Positions 9,551 to 16,648 of a DNA stretch of 64,000 nt are shown here, one piece after another (position 1 is the first letter of the stretch; every line of letters begins with the position of its first letter). The notes beneath the pieces were generated by a model. The model saw only the letters and a program-made list of their open reading frames with translations, ran no database searches and was not told the DNA's origin. The position numbers were made by a program, and so were the translations under genes. This stretch comes from Bermanella sp. WJH001 (GTDB lineage Bacteria > Pseudomonadota > Gammaproteobacteria > Pseudomonadales > Oceanobacteraceae): positions 791,155 through 855,154 of the forward strand of contig NZ_JASJOO010000003.1 of the NCBI RefSeq assembly GCF_030070105.1, written 5' to 3'.

Positions 9551-9671
9551 TTAACCCTACTAGGGTGAGGAGGTTAACCCTAATAGGGTGAGATTTTGAA
9601 ATTTACTTAACCCTACTAGGGTGAGGTGATTAACCCTACTAGGGTGAAGTAGTTAACCCTAGTAAGGTTAA
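9551..9671 (+). repeat. Five iterons, probable replication origin or Rep operator
   Basis: Five 19-bp direct repeats of TTAACCCTACTAGGGTGAG begin at 9551, 9574, 9607, 9630 and 9653. The second has one change and the fifth is degenerate. Start-to-start spacing is 23, 33, 23 and 23 bp, so the odd interval is longer by exactly 10 bp, about one helical turn. Each unit also contains the dyad ACCCTA-TAGGGT. The array sits about 145 bp upstream of the RepL-like gene and beside very AT-rich DNA. This is the layout of an iteron-controlled plasmid origin. Confidence 0.8.
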
Positions 9672-9814
9672 GTAAAAACTAACCAAAAAAAAGACAAATA
9701 AAAAGCTATATAACATAAGGGATATTCTAAAATAATAAAAAATAATATTTTAATGCTCTTTACATTCACCAAAAAAATGGTTAGATATTATTAAGCAAAC
9801 CAAAAAGGTGAAAA

Positions 9815-10438
9815 ATGAATGAACAAAAATCAAATGCAATAAAAGAAAATTACGATATTAAAATTAATACTTTAATACAATATTTAAAAGACAATAGCAT
9901 TGAAATAGATGAACCTACTGAGAGTGAAAAAGAAGAAAGCTTTACAAAGTTATATTATTCGACAGCACTTAATCTTGCAGGTTTATCAAAAAAAGAAAAC
10001 CTAATAATATCTAAAATCCATGCTGAACTTTGCAATTTAAAAGGTGTATTTTACGACACAAAGGACAATAGAAAAAGATTAGAAGATGTTACAGGATATT
10101 CTAGATCCATGATTAATAAAGCGATGCAAGCTTTAAATAAAAAAATAGCACTCCTAAAAAACACACCTCCAATTATTCCCATAAAAACATACAGCGTAAA
10201 GGGTAAAGAATTACCTAATGGATTTATTATTAATCCCTATTTATATTCTTTTGGTTCATGGTTTGAGACAAAAAAAAGAAGATTAATTATAAAACTTGTT
10301 TTCTCTGAACAAACACAGGATTTAGAGTATTCAATTCGTCAAGAGGATGAACAAACTGGTGAAATTATCCTTGACAGTGAATGCTTTGATTTAAATAAAG
10401 TTTTAAATGATATTAATTCAAATAATAAAAATAAATAG
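9815..10438 (+). CDS. RepL-like winged-helix replication protein (putative)
   Basis: 207 residues with Shine-Dalgarno AAAGGTG 6 bases before the ATG. A winged-helix region (about 65-115, LSKKENLIISKIHAEL ... RKRLEDVTGYSRSMINKAMQ) is followed by GFIINPYLYSFGSW and RRLIIKLVF. That order, a helix-turn-helix then an INP...G...R hairpin, is what RepL-type plasmid replication proteins show. The iterons upstream make a replication or copy-control role likely. It heads a run of small genes (10451, 10675, 10984, 11157) that look co-transcribed. It could instead be only a transcriptional regulator; no catalytic motif is expected in either case. Confidence 0.55.
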   Translation: MNEQKSNAIKENYDIKINTLIQYLKDNSIEIDEPTESEKEESFTKLYYSTALNLAGLSKKENLIISKIHAELCNLKGVFYDTKDNRKRLEDVTGYSRSMINKAMQALNKKIALLKNTPPIIPIKTYSVKGKELPNGFIINPYLYSFGSWFETKKRRLIIKLVFSEQTQDLEYSIRQEDEQTGEIILDSECFDLNKVLNDINSNNKNK

Positions 10439-10450
10439 AAGAGGAGAAAA

Positions 10451-10678
10451 ATGAAGAAAGAAATTAAAAATATTATAAATAAAGTTTTAAAAGAATCAGA
10501 AAAAGAAGAAGATTTTATATTTGAGCTTGAAAAGCTAAATATTAAATACAATAGACATCTTGATATTCATAGAGATTTATTAAATTCAATTTTAGACGGC
10601 ACTTTAAGTATTGAAGAAGCTTTAAAAATCATTAAAGAAAAAGAAGCTTTTAAAAATAAAAATAGGTATAAAAAATGA
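10451..10678 (+). CDS. Small helical protein of unknown function
   Basis: 75 residues, Lys/Glu-rich and almost certainly all-helical, with Shine-Dalgarno GAGGAG 8 bases before the ATG. The C-terminal stretch LSIEEALKIIKEKE resembles ISMNAAIRILKERK near the end of the element gene at 13761, so the two may share a small helical motif. Its stop codon overlaps the start of the next gene (ATGA). It follows the RepL-like gene by 12 bp and is probably translated from the same message. No known family was recognised. Confidence 0.6.
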   Translation: MKKEIKNIINKVLKESEKEEDFIFELEKLNIKYNRHLDIHRDLLNSILDGTLSIEEALKIIKEKEAFKNKNRYKK

Positions 10679-10982
10679 AATACTTAATTTTTATATACTT
10701 ATTTATTTTTCTAATTTTTTATCAGCTGAAGATTATGGTGAAATCGGGCGGGAGATGGAAAAAAGGCGAGTCATTGAAGCAGAAAAAGAGCTTAGAAGAT
10801 GGGATGCACAACGAAGCGAAAGAATAGATAATCAGCTTTACAATAAAAATAAGAAAAAAAGCACATCAAGCACACTTTCGCAGTCACTATCAGAAGTAAA
10901 ATACGGACGAGATTTAACAAGAAAAGAATGTGCAACAGTCAAAATATTATTTTTAAATTCTTTGAGTTGTGAGAATTTTTAA
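10675..10982 (+). pseudogene. Small exported protein gene with a probable 1-base deletion
   Basis: The ATG at 10675 overlaps the stop of the previous gene and opens with MKYLIFIYLFIFLIF, a signal peptide. The frame then runs into a stop, while a different frame encodes a charged segment (EIGREMEKRRVIEAEKELRR and on) to 10982. Adding one T to the six-T run at about 10718-10723 would join them as ...IFLSAEDYGEIGREMEKR..., with a sensible signal cleavage site and a total of about 102 residues. It is either a recent frameshift or a homopolymer sequencing error. Function unknown; the position suggests a plasmid accessory exported protein. Confidence 0.55.
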
Positions 10983-10983
10983 T

Positions 10984-11106
10984 ATGAAATTCAAAACTAA
11001 GATATTTATAAAGGATATACTAATAATAATTTGGCCAGCTTGCACAACTGCAATAGTTGGAACAAGTATAATGATTATTTCAACTTATATTTATCATAAA
11101 TTTTAA
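10984..11106 (+). CDS. 40-residue single-pass membrane protein
   Basis: Starts one base after the previous stop: MKFKTKIFIKDILIIIWPAC is followed by a hydrophobic segment with GTSIMIISTYIYHKF at the end. One or two membrane passes are possible. It is supported by tight spacing within the small-gene run and by its composition, not by any recognised family. Confidence 0.4.
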   Translation: MKFKTKIFIKDILIIIWPACTTAIVGTSIMIISTYIYHKF

Positions 11107-11156
11107 GTAAAAAGAAAGATTAATATAAAAATGCAAGAAAAAAGCGAGGTTGAAGA

Positions 11157-11314
11157 ATGAGATGTAAAGAATGTAATGATGATTTTGATAAATATTTATT
11201 GGATACTGCGATGAATGTTACGATGAAGCAGTTGAAGAGCATTTTGATGAATTGGATTATATAGATAAATTAAAAGAAGATAGAAAGTTAAAAAACGAGA
11301 AAAAAACGAAATGA
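11157..11314 (+). pseudogene. Small zinc-ribbon protein gene with a probable 1-base deletion
   Basis: ATG at 11157 with GAGG 11 bases upstream encodes MRCKECNDDFDKYLLD and then loses frame. A neighbouring frame continues YCDECYDEAVEEHFDELDYI and ends at 11314. Restoring one base near 11201-11205 (TAC from a doubled T) joins two CxxC pairs into a C-x2-C...C-x2-C zinc ribbon of about 52 residues. This is the second likely single-base loss in the same small-gene run. Confidence 0.5.
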
Positions 11315-11329
11315 AATATTTCAGCAAAT

Positions 11330-11359
11330 AAAAAGCCTAGTTAATTACTAGGCTTTTTA
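11330..11359. terminator. Bidirectional terminator between convergent element genes
   Basis: AAAAAGCCTAG and CTAGGCTTTTT arms flank a 7-base AT loop, giving a stem with A-run and T-run on both sides. It separates the rep-led operon from the convergent gene at 11374-12150. Confidence 0.85.
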
Positions 11360-11373
11360 TATCTAACAATAAT

Positions 11374-12150
11374 TTAAATTTTACTTTTTGATACTAAATT
11401 TGAAAATCTTTTACCAAAACTCCCTTTTTCATCTGGAATTAATTCTTTAAAAATTGAGTCAATATAATCTTCATTAATAATTTCATTGCTATGTATTTTT
11501 CTTAATAGATTACTTTTTATATTCAATAAGTTTTTAATATTATCCTCAAAACTCGATGTTATTATAGATAACTTGTTTTCTAATTCATTTATTTTACTAA
11601 TCTGATTTTCTATAGATATTTCAAATCTTTGTCGTTCGGTGTCCTTTTCTTTTAAGATTCTTTCAAGTTCTTCTATTTTTCTATCTCTTTCATTTACCAG
11701 TGATTCTGTTTTATTCCTTAATGTAAGCTGGCTATTATGGTGTTCAGATTCAATATCTTGAATTCGTTTCTCATAATCTTTATTTGATTTAGTGTGATTC
11801 AATATTTCTTCATCAAGTCTAGATTTTGGAATTACTGCATCATTTAGCCACTTTATATAAAGAAGAGTGGCTTTATTATGAATATTTGAGGATAAAGCTT
11901 TAGTGAATTCAATAATGGCTTTACCAAGAATTAAATTAACTAAACCAATTGACAGGGGTATTAATAACCACCAACCAACCCTTATATTCTCTTGAAAAAA
12001 TTTAAAATCTACATTACTAAATTCATAGATTGAATATATGACTAAATGCCAATTTATGATTATAAAAGATATTGAAAACGAAGACCAAAAAGGGTTTTTA
12101 ATTCTAGCCTCGACAACATCATCTATTGTTGTAGTTATTGTCTCTTTCAA
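11374..12150 (-). CDS. Two-TM membrane protein with long cytoplasmic coiled coil
   Basis: 258 residues. The N-terminus has DVVEARIKNPFWSSFSISFI, leading into a first membrane segment (about 25-45), and GWWLLIPLSIGLVNLILGKA, a second (about 60-82). A charged coiled coil follows (about 115-220) and then a short globular tail. I recognise the N-terminal pattern (R-x-K-N-P-F...S-F...W) as recurrent in unannotated membrane proteins, but I cannot name the family. Shine-Dalgarno AGGAAG precedes the ATG. It is preceded on the same strand by two micro-ORFs (12163-12261 and 12268-12312). A role in phage exclusion or surface sensing would be pure inference. Confidence 0.65.
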   Translation of the reverse strand: MKETITTTIDDVVEARIKNPFWSSFSISFIIINWHLVIYSIYEFSNVDFKFFQENIRVGWWLLIPLSIGLVNLILGKAIIEFTKALSSNIHNKATLLYIKWLNDAVIPKSRLDEEILNHTKSNKDYEKRIQDIESEHHNSQLTLRNKTESLVNERDRKIEELERILKEKDTERQRFEISIENQISKINELENKLSIITSSFEDNIKNLLNIKSNLLRKIHSNEIINEDYIDSIFKELIPDEKGSFGKRFSNLVSKSKI

Positions 12151-12162
12151 TTTTCTACTTCC

Positions 12163-12261
12163 TTATTTAAATATAAATGAGGCAATGGCTACACCAAGAC
12201 TTAATATTGATATAAATATTGCAAATATTGCCATTTTGCTAGATGAATCCATCTTATCCAT
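12163..12261 (-). CDS. 32-residue membrane peptide upstream of the coiled-coil gene
   Basis: MDKMDSSSKMAIFAIF and then a hydrophobic stretch ISILSLGVAIASFIFK to the stop, a single transmembrane helix. It ends 12 bp before the start of the 258-residue protein and begins 6 bp after the stop of the 14-residue ORF, so the three form a compact operon. Too short for family assignment; supported by spacing and composition. Confidence 0.45.
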   Translation of the reverse strand: MDKMDSSSKMAIFAIFISILSLGVAIASFIFK

Positions 12262-12267
12262 ATGCTC

Positions 12268-12312
12268 TTAATGATGTCTTTCTTTCATTTTTGTATCGAA
12301 TGGCGATGACAT
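12268..12312 (-). CDS. 14-residue micro-ORF with strong ribosome binding site
   Basis: MSSPFDTKMKERHH, preceded by a near-perfect AAGGAGGT six bases before the ATG, the best Shine-Dalgarno in the element. It leads the two membrane genes that follow and may be a leader peptide for translational coupling or a very small protein. Alternatively the ribosome binding site could belong to a longer gene that has decayed. Confidence 0.35.
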   Translation of the reverse strand: MSSPFDTKMKERHH

Positions 12313-12415
12313 AATGCAACCTCCTTGTAAACCAAGTTTAACTTTAAGAACTATATTATTATTTTTTCGACCTGTATATATCACTCACTGATTAACCAAA
12401 ATCTTTTGGGCCCAG

Positions 12416-12517
12416 CAAGGCGGATACGGCGAAGCCGTTAAGGCAGAGCCTTGGCCTCGCAGAGCAAGAAGGGTGAGCAAAGCGAACGAACCAATCCCGT
12501 AGGGTTGGCCTATCTTG
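12416..12517 (+). other. Candidate origin of transfer (oriT)
   Basis: A GC-rich patch in an otherwise AT-rich element, directly upstream of the relaxase gene. It holds a nested dyad CAAGGC...CGGC-GAA-GCCG...GCCTTG (12416-12455) and a second dyad CCAATCCC-GTA-GGGTTGG (12491-12508). Two bases later is TATCTTG (12511-12517), which resembles the YATCCTG nick core of IncP-type origins. Position, dyads and a nick-like motif support oriT, but no test of nicking is possible here. Confidence 0.45.
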
Positions 12518-12591
12518 AACATTAATATTATAGGGGCTAGGCAAAGCGTTTTTTTATGGTTCAATGTAAGTATATAAATACTGTAATTGAG

Positions 12592-13749
12592 ATGAAAAAT
12601 TGGATTGTAAAAGCGAAACCACTAAGTGCAAAAGGAGGACAAAAACATTCTGAATATTTATTAGATTACTCTCACCCTTCCCATGCGGGCACGAGCAACA
12701 TACAAGTTTTAGGGGGTGATTTTAATAAAATACAAAATGAACATGATGAAATAGTACAAGCCCGTCTTGAAAAAAATAAAGGCGGAAGACCTGTTAAAAA
12801 TATAGGTCAATCAATAGTTTTTAGTTTACCTGCATCTATCCGTCCAACTCCAGAAGTATGGGCAAAAGTCCTAGATAATTCACTTTCTGCAATCTCAAAG
12901 CAAACGGGCATAAATAAAGAAGATCTTTCACACTTTGCCGTTCTTCATCAAGAGCCACATAAAAAAGACCACATGCACCTTTTAATAGGTCAAAACCCAA
13001 ATGGAAAGTATGAAAAGAAAATAACTGGAAAGCATACAATCGGAGCTTGTAAAGTAGCTTTCAATAAGACTATTAAGGCCGAATTAGGTTTAGATAACAA
13101 AGAATTTAAACCAAAGAATAAAGGTATAAAAGAAAAGCCTTTGTGGTTAGCTCGTAAAATAAAAAAAGAGAAAGAAGAAAAGCGACTTTTAGAGCTTAAA
13201 GATGATAAAAATAAAGAGCTAGTATATTTCATTGAAGCTCAAAATAAATCATTAAAAGAGTCTTCTAGAGCTGAAAATATCAAAAAAAATAATGAGTATT
13301 TAATAGAAGCTAATAAAGATTTGACGACTAAAAAAGAAAATCTAGAGAAAGGGATACTTAAAATTAAAGACGATTTTAAAGTTTTTACTAATGATGTTAA
13401 GAAGTTTAAAAATCAAGTAGATAATAATAGCTCAAGAGAAGTTATAGAAAAACAAGCACAAAAAACAGCTAAACAAGCCTCTATTGTTAGCAAAGCATCC
13501 CCACAAACAAAACAAATTATTAACGATACTTTAAACAAAGTAACAGCTTCAACAAGTCAAGGAACCTGTTTAAGCTGTGGTAGTGCAAAAGCTATGTATT
13601 CTAACCAGTGTGCAAGTTGCTATGCTGAATCTGGTGAATATGAAGAGTTTGAAAATGAATTAGTACAACAAACAAAACTTAAAAACAAATTATCAAAAAA
13701 TAAAGTGGGACAAGGTTTTGTTTATGACCCGACAAAAAGCAAAAAATAG
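12592..13749 (+). CDS. HUH-type relaxase / mobilization protein
   Basis: Single-strand DNA nickase for plasmid mobilization. The HUH metal-binding motif is in HFAVLHQEPHKKDHMHLLIG (about residue 115-135), and the region before it (IGQSIVFSLPASIRP) fits the beta strand carrying motif I. A long Lys/Glu-rich coiled coil follows (about 190-300), and a C-terminal four-Cys zinc ribbon CLSCG...CASC (about 330-350). I prefer the ATG at 12592 (MKNWIVKAKPLSAKGG, the usual relaxase opening) over the in-frame ATG at 12556, which has no Shine-Dalgarno. It is followed by two small genes at 11 bp and 1 bp spacing, so it heads its own operon. The possible oriT lies just upstream. Confidence 0.8.
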   Translation: MKNWIVKAKPLSAKGGQKHSEYLLDYSHPSHAGTSNIQVLGGDFNKIQNEHDEIVQARLEKNKGGRPVKNIGQSIVFSLPASIRPTPEVWAKVLDNSLSAISKQTGINKEDLSHFAVLHQEPHKKDHMHLLIGQNPNGKYEKKITGKHTIGACKVAFNKTIKAELGLDNKEFKPKNKGIKEKPLWLARKIKKEKEEKRLLELKDDKNKELVYFIEAQNKSLKESSRAENIKKNNEYLIEANKDLTTKKENLEKGILKIKDDFKVFTNDVKKFKNQVDNNSSREVIEKQAQKTAKQASIVSKASPQTKQIINDTLNKVTASTSQGTCLSCGSAKAMYSNQCASCYAESGEYEEFENELVQQTKLKNKLSKNKVGQGFVYDPTKSKK

Positions 13750-13760
13750 GAGAAAACACA

Positions 13761-14075
13761 ATGAAAACAAACCCATTTAAAAAGATAGAAAAATATAAAA
13801 ATGGTTGTGAAATTGAAATGACAGATGAAGATTTTCAGTATTTTGAAGATTACAAAGACTTTTATAATGAATTTGAAAAAGTATTAATCAATGAGAATTT
13901 TGATGTTAATAAAAAATCAATTATTAAAAAATTAAAAGATGTAACATCAATGTTTGTTAACAAAGAAATATCAATGAATGCAGCTATTAGAATTTTAAAA
14001 GAAAGAAAAACATCAACTGATTCAACATCGAACAATAACAATAACAATAACAATAACAATAATAGGAGATTATAA
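13761..14075 (+). CDS. Small acidic protein with poly-asparagine tail
   Basis: 104 residues with Shine-Dalgarno AGGAG 10 bases upstream, following the relaxase by 11 bp. The body is acidic and helical (MTDEDFQYFEDYKDFYNEFE) and includes ISMNAAIRILKERK, similar to the end of the 75-residue protein at 10451. The C-terminus is about ten consecutive Asn encoded by an AACAAT hexanucleotide repeat, then RRL. No family recognised; the location suggests an accessory mobilization protein. Confidence 0.55.
   Translation: MKTNPFKKIEKYKNGCEIEMTDEDFQYFEDYKDFYNEFEKVLINENFDVNKKSIIKKLKDVTSMFVNKEISMNAAIRILKERKTSTDSTSNNNNNNNNNNNRRL
14031..14063 (+). repeat. AACAAT microsatellite encoding poly-Asn
   Basis: Five and a half tandem copies of AACAAT at the 3' end of the preceding gene. 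Copy-number slippage would change the Asn tract in steps of two residues without shifting frame. The Shine-Dalgarno of the next gene (AGGAG) begins directly after it. Confidence 0.85.
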
Positions 14076-14076
14076 A

Positions 14077-14271
14077 ATGAAAACAATAATATTAATACTA
14101 GCAACTTTATTAAGTTTTAATTCAAATGCAGATTTAGCATTTAATATAAAACTGCCATTTAAAAATATATATATTCATATAATCGAAGATAACGGAGATT
14201 CAACAAATGATGAGGTTTATGGGGTTCTATTGAAGAAGCTTGTTTTGGTGCTAGGTGTGAAGATTAATTAA
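14077..14271 (+). CDS. Small exported protein, possibly frameshifted near its end
   Basis: 64 residues as read, with signal peptide MKTIILILATLLSFNSNADL and mature start at about residue 19. It begins one base after the previous stop. The C-terminal third as read (VLLKKLVLVLGVKIN) looks unnatural. One extra G in the GGGG run at about 14220 would give GSIEEACFGARCED and a stop four bases earlier than the present one, a tail with two Cys typical of a periplasmic disulfide. It is therefore a third candidate single-base loss. Function unknown. Confidence 0.5.
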   Translation: MKTIILILATLLSFNSNADLAFNIKLPFKNIYIHIIEDNGDSTNDEVYGVLLKKLVLVLGVKIN

Positions 14272-14617
14272 AATAAAAAATATGAATTATAAAAATATTA
14301 TTAATTATAATGACTATCTCTAGTTAATTAAGCTTTTCAGAAAAAAATAAATAATCGTCTGTATATGATAAAGGGATCTTGGAGGGATATTTACAGGCAA
14401 GAACTCAGGCTGTTAACTGTGTTTTTAGTAATAAAAAAAAACTATAAATAATCATGTGTTTAGAGGCTAAAAAGGAGTCATTAAATTCACTAACGATTTA
14501 GATGTTAAATAATTGAGATATTCCTTGCGAGCTACATTTCTTACAGTTCTTCATTGCAAAGTAGGATCAATTTTATGATATTTATATTTATTAATAAGAA
14601 TAGCTTGTAAAATAGAT

Positions 14618-14628
14618 GACTATAAGTA
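14618..14628. promoter_or_regulatory. C-box half-site upstream of the methyltransferase gene
   Basis: GACTATAAGTA at 44 bp before the methyltransferase ATG is identical to the right half of the controller box at 16571-16581. The controller protein may therefore also adjust methyltransferase expression. The rest of the 400-bp gap (14272-14617) is AT-rich and shows no gene or further clear signal. Confidence 0.55.
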
Positions 14629-14671
14629 TCATTGGATACTATTGTAATCAGTATTATTGGTTGAGTAATAG

Positions 14672-15580
14672 ATGTCCATTATCCCGCATCCAATTCCTTA
14701 TCAAGGCAGTAAAAGGAAGTTAGCACCTGCGATCCATGCTTTTGCTAATAATAAAAAATATGATGTTTTATATGAACCCTTTGCTGGTTCAGCAGCTTTT
14801 AGTCTTTATGCCGCACACCACGGCTTAGCAGACAGATATGTCTTGGGTGATGCCTTTGAATCACTTATAGATCTTTGGAAATTAATTATAAACCACCCAG
14901 AAAAAGCATCTTCAATGTATAAAAAAATATGGGACGGTCAAAAACAAGATGATTTCGAATACTTTAATCGTATTCGAAGTTCCTTTAATGAACATCGAGA
15001 CCCTGTTCATCTGCTCTATTTAATTGTCCGCTGTGTAAAAAACGCCGTTAGATTTAATAATGCTGGTAATTTCTCACAGTCAGCGGATAAAAGAAGGAAG
15101 GGGACAAGGCCTGAGACTATGGAGAAGCAAATTTATGGGGCTAGTCAACTTTTAAAAGGTAGAGTTGATTTTTTTGTAGGTGACTTCACTGAGTGTGTTA
15201 GCGGTGCTTCCTCAAGGGATTTAATTTACATGGATCCACCATATCAGGGGACATCACAATTAAATGATAAACGATACTATGAGCAGCTTCATCGAGAAAC
15301 TTTATGTGACTTTTTAGCGGAACAAAATCACAAAAATGTTGATTATCTACTTTCCTATGATGGTAAAACAGGTGAAAAAATTTATGGTGATGATTTACCT
15401 GAAAGCTTAAATTTAAAACGAATTTATATAAATGCTGGAAGATCAACTCAAGCGACATTAGTAGGAAAAAAGGAAGTTACATTAGAAAGTCTATACTTCT
15501 CTCCGTCCTTTTCAGGTGTAATGGATATTACGAATGATGCTGAGTATTCGTTTCAGGGGCAAATAGCGCTTTCAATCTAG
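14672..15580 (+). CDS. D12-class DNA adenine-N6 methyltransferase
   Basis: 302 residues. Motif X region IPYQGSKRKLAP, AdoMet-binding motif I YEPFAGSAAFSL (about 37-48) and catalytic motif IV DPPY (188-191) are in the order expected for the alpha-type Dam/M.EcoRV-like class, which methylates adenine N6. It is the protective half of a restriction-modification system: the HNH endonuclease gene is convergent and overlaps its 3' end by 9 bp. A C-box half-site lies upstream. The recognition sequence cannot be deduced here. Confidence 0.9.
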   Translation: MSIIPHPIPYQGSKRKLAPAIHAFANNKKYDVLYEPFAGSAAFSLYAAHHGLADRYVLGDAFESLIDLWKLIINHPEKASSMYKKIWDGQKQDDFEYFNRIRSSFNEHRDPVHLLYLIVRCVKNAVRFNNAGNFSQSADKRRKGTRPETMEKQIYGASQLLKGRVDFFVGDFTECVSGASSRDLIYMDPPYQGTSQLNDKRYYEQLHRETLCDFLAEQNHKNVDYLLSYDGKTGEKIYGDDLPESLNLKRIYINAGRSTQATLVGKKEVTLESLYFSPSFSGVMDITNDAEYSFQGQIALSI

Positions 15581-16288
15581 TTTTTTAATTAATGCTTTTA
15601 TTAGGTCTTGAGGTTCCATCTTTCTTTTTTGAGCTTCTTTGCATAGTTTGTCATAGTCTTTAGTTTCGCTATCAAGCCATCCGATTGAAATTGTTCGCTG
15701 TTCAAGCATTGCTATATGGGTATAGCTTTCAGGAAATGCCCAGTAGCATGACTTACAAATAATTGGGTTTTGAAGTGTGGTAAAATTTTGGCACTGTTCG
15801 CACGACCAACTCTTTGCTCTCTGTGCGGAACCATCTAATAGCATAAATTCATCTAAATTTGCTAAATCTGCTTCATTTCCAGCAACTTCATAAGGTATCC
15901 TATGATCTATCTGCAAGTACCTTGGTTCTAGCTTTTCATTAGTAGTAGCAATTCTAGAGTCATACTTTTTTACTAATGCATCTTTAAAAGCTTTTGGAAA
16001 TGCGCTTCTTCCTCCAATTCTACCTTTTTTAATCTTACTTGTAGTATCGAATTTATATGCAGCTATGGAACGGCCAGTTGTCGTGCTAATGACTTTAAAT
16101 GTTATAAGGGGGATTCCTTGCTCTCTGACATCTCTAATAGCCCGAGGTGGGTGGTCATAGTTATAAGTATTCTTTATATCTTCTGTAGTAATGCTACCGT
16201 GTACCAGAAGGTGGTCAATAACAGTTCTGGCTCTTTTGGCTGTCACTTTGTTGCAAAGGTCTAATATTTCTTTGGGTATATTATCCAT
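15572..16288 (-). CDS. HNH restriction endonuclease (putative)
   Basis: 238 residues. The N-terminal half (about 15-85, RTVIDHLLVHGSITTEDIKN) looks like a winged helix for DNA recognition. The centre carries LQIDHRIPYEVAG ... NLDEFMLL ... RAKSW, an HNH/beta-beta-alpha-metal nuclease core, interleaved with a CxxC...CxxC zinc site (CEQCQNF ... CKSC). It follows the controller gene by 11 bp and is convergent with the methyltransferase, overlapping it by 9 bp. By context it is the cleaving partner of a type II system; no isoschizomer could be recognised. Confidence 0.75.
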   Translation of the reverse strand: MDNIPKEILDLCNKVTAKRARTVIDHLLVHGSITTEDIKNTYNYDHPPRAIRDVREQGIPLITFKVISTTTGRSIAAYKFDTTSKIKKGRIGGRSAFPKAFKDALVKKYDSRIATTNEKLEPRYLQIDHRIPYEVAGNEADLANLDEFMLLDGSAQRAKSWSCEQCQNFTTLQNPIICKSCYWAFPESYTHIAMLEQRTISIGWLDSETKDYDKLCKEAQKRKMEPQDLIKALIKKLD

Positions 16289-16299
16289 AACCTGTAGTT

Positions 16300-16533
16300 T
16301 TATCCTTCAAGAAGTTTTGATGGCTCTATGTTTAGTGTTGAAGCTAAGCTTTCGAGTGTTGTGAGGGTAATATTTCGCTCCCCTCTTTCCACAGAGCCGA
16401 TATATGTTCGGTGATAGCCTGATAGCTCCGCTAAGTCTTCTTGCGATAATCCTTTTTGGAGCCTGAGTATTCTGATATTTATTGCAGCCTGCTGTATAAG
16501 AGGCGACTCAATCGCTTTATTTGTTTTTTTCAT
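16300..16533 (-). CDS. XRE-family restriction-modification controller protein (C protein)
   Basis: 77 residues from the ATG at 16533 (MKKTNKAIES); a TTG 15 bp upstream also fits but is less likely. The helix-turn-helix LSQEDLAELSGYHRTYIGSVERGERNITLTTLESLA is typical of C proteins such as C.PvuII. These proteins activate their own gene and the endonuclease after a delay, so that methylation comes first on entry into a new host. The gene leads directly into the endonuclease gene, and a canonical C-box lies 23 bp upstream, consistent with a nearly leaderless message. Confidence 0.85.
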   Translation of the reverse strand: MKKTNKAIESPLIQQAAINIRILRLQKGLSQEDLAELSGYHRTYIGSVERGERNITLTTLESLASTLNIEPSKLLEG

Positions 16534-16555
16534 GAAGATTATTATCAATCACGAT

Positions 16556-16580
16556 ACTTATAAGTCTACAGACTATAAGT
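16556..16580 (-). promoter_or_regulatory. C-box operator
   Basis: 25-bp imperfect palindrome with outer arms ACTTATA/TATAAGT and inner arms GTCT/AGAC around AC. This matches the known C-protein operator pattern (ACTTATAGTC...GACTATAAGT). It lies between the controller gene and the divergent gene at 16649, so it could control both. Confidence 0.85.
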
Positions 16581-16648
16581 AGCATCATTTTTTTGTGGAT
16601 GGCCTACTGCAGTGCTAATATCAACTTGCTCAAGAATAAGGAATGGTA

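Noticed and set aside
9551-9671. Repeats at regular spacing resembling a short CRISPR array
   Set aside because: Units are 19 bp with 4- to 14-bp gaps, too short for spacers, and no cas genes are present. Iterons explain the pattern.
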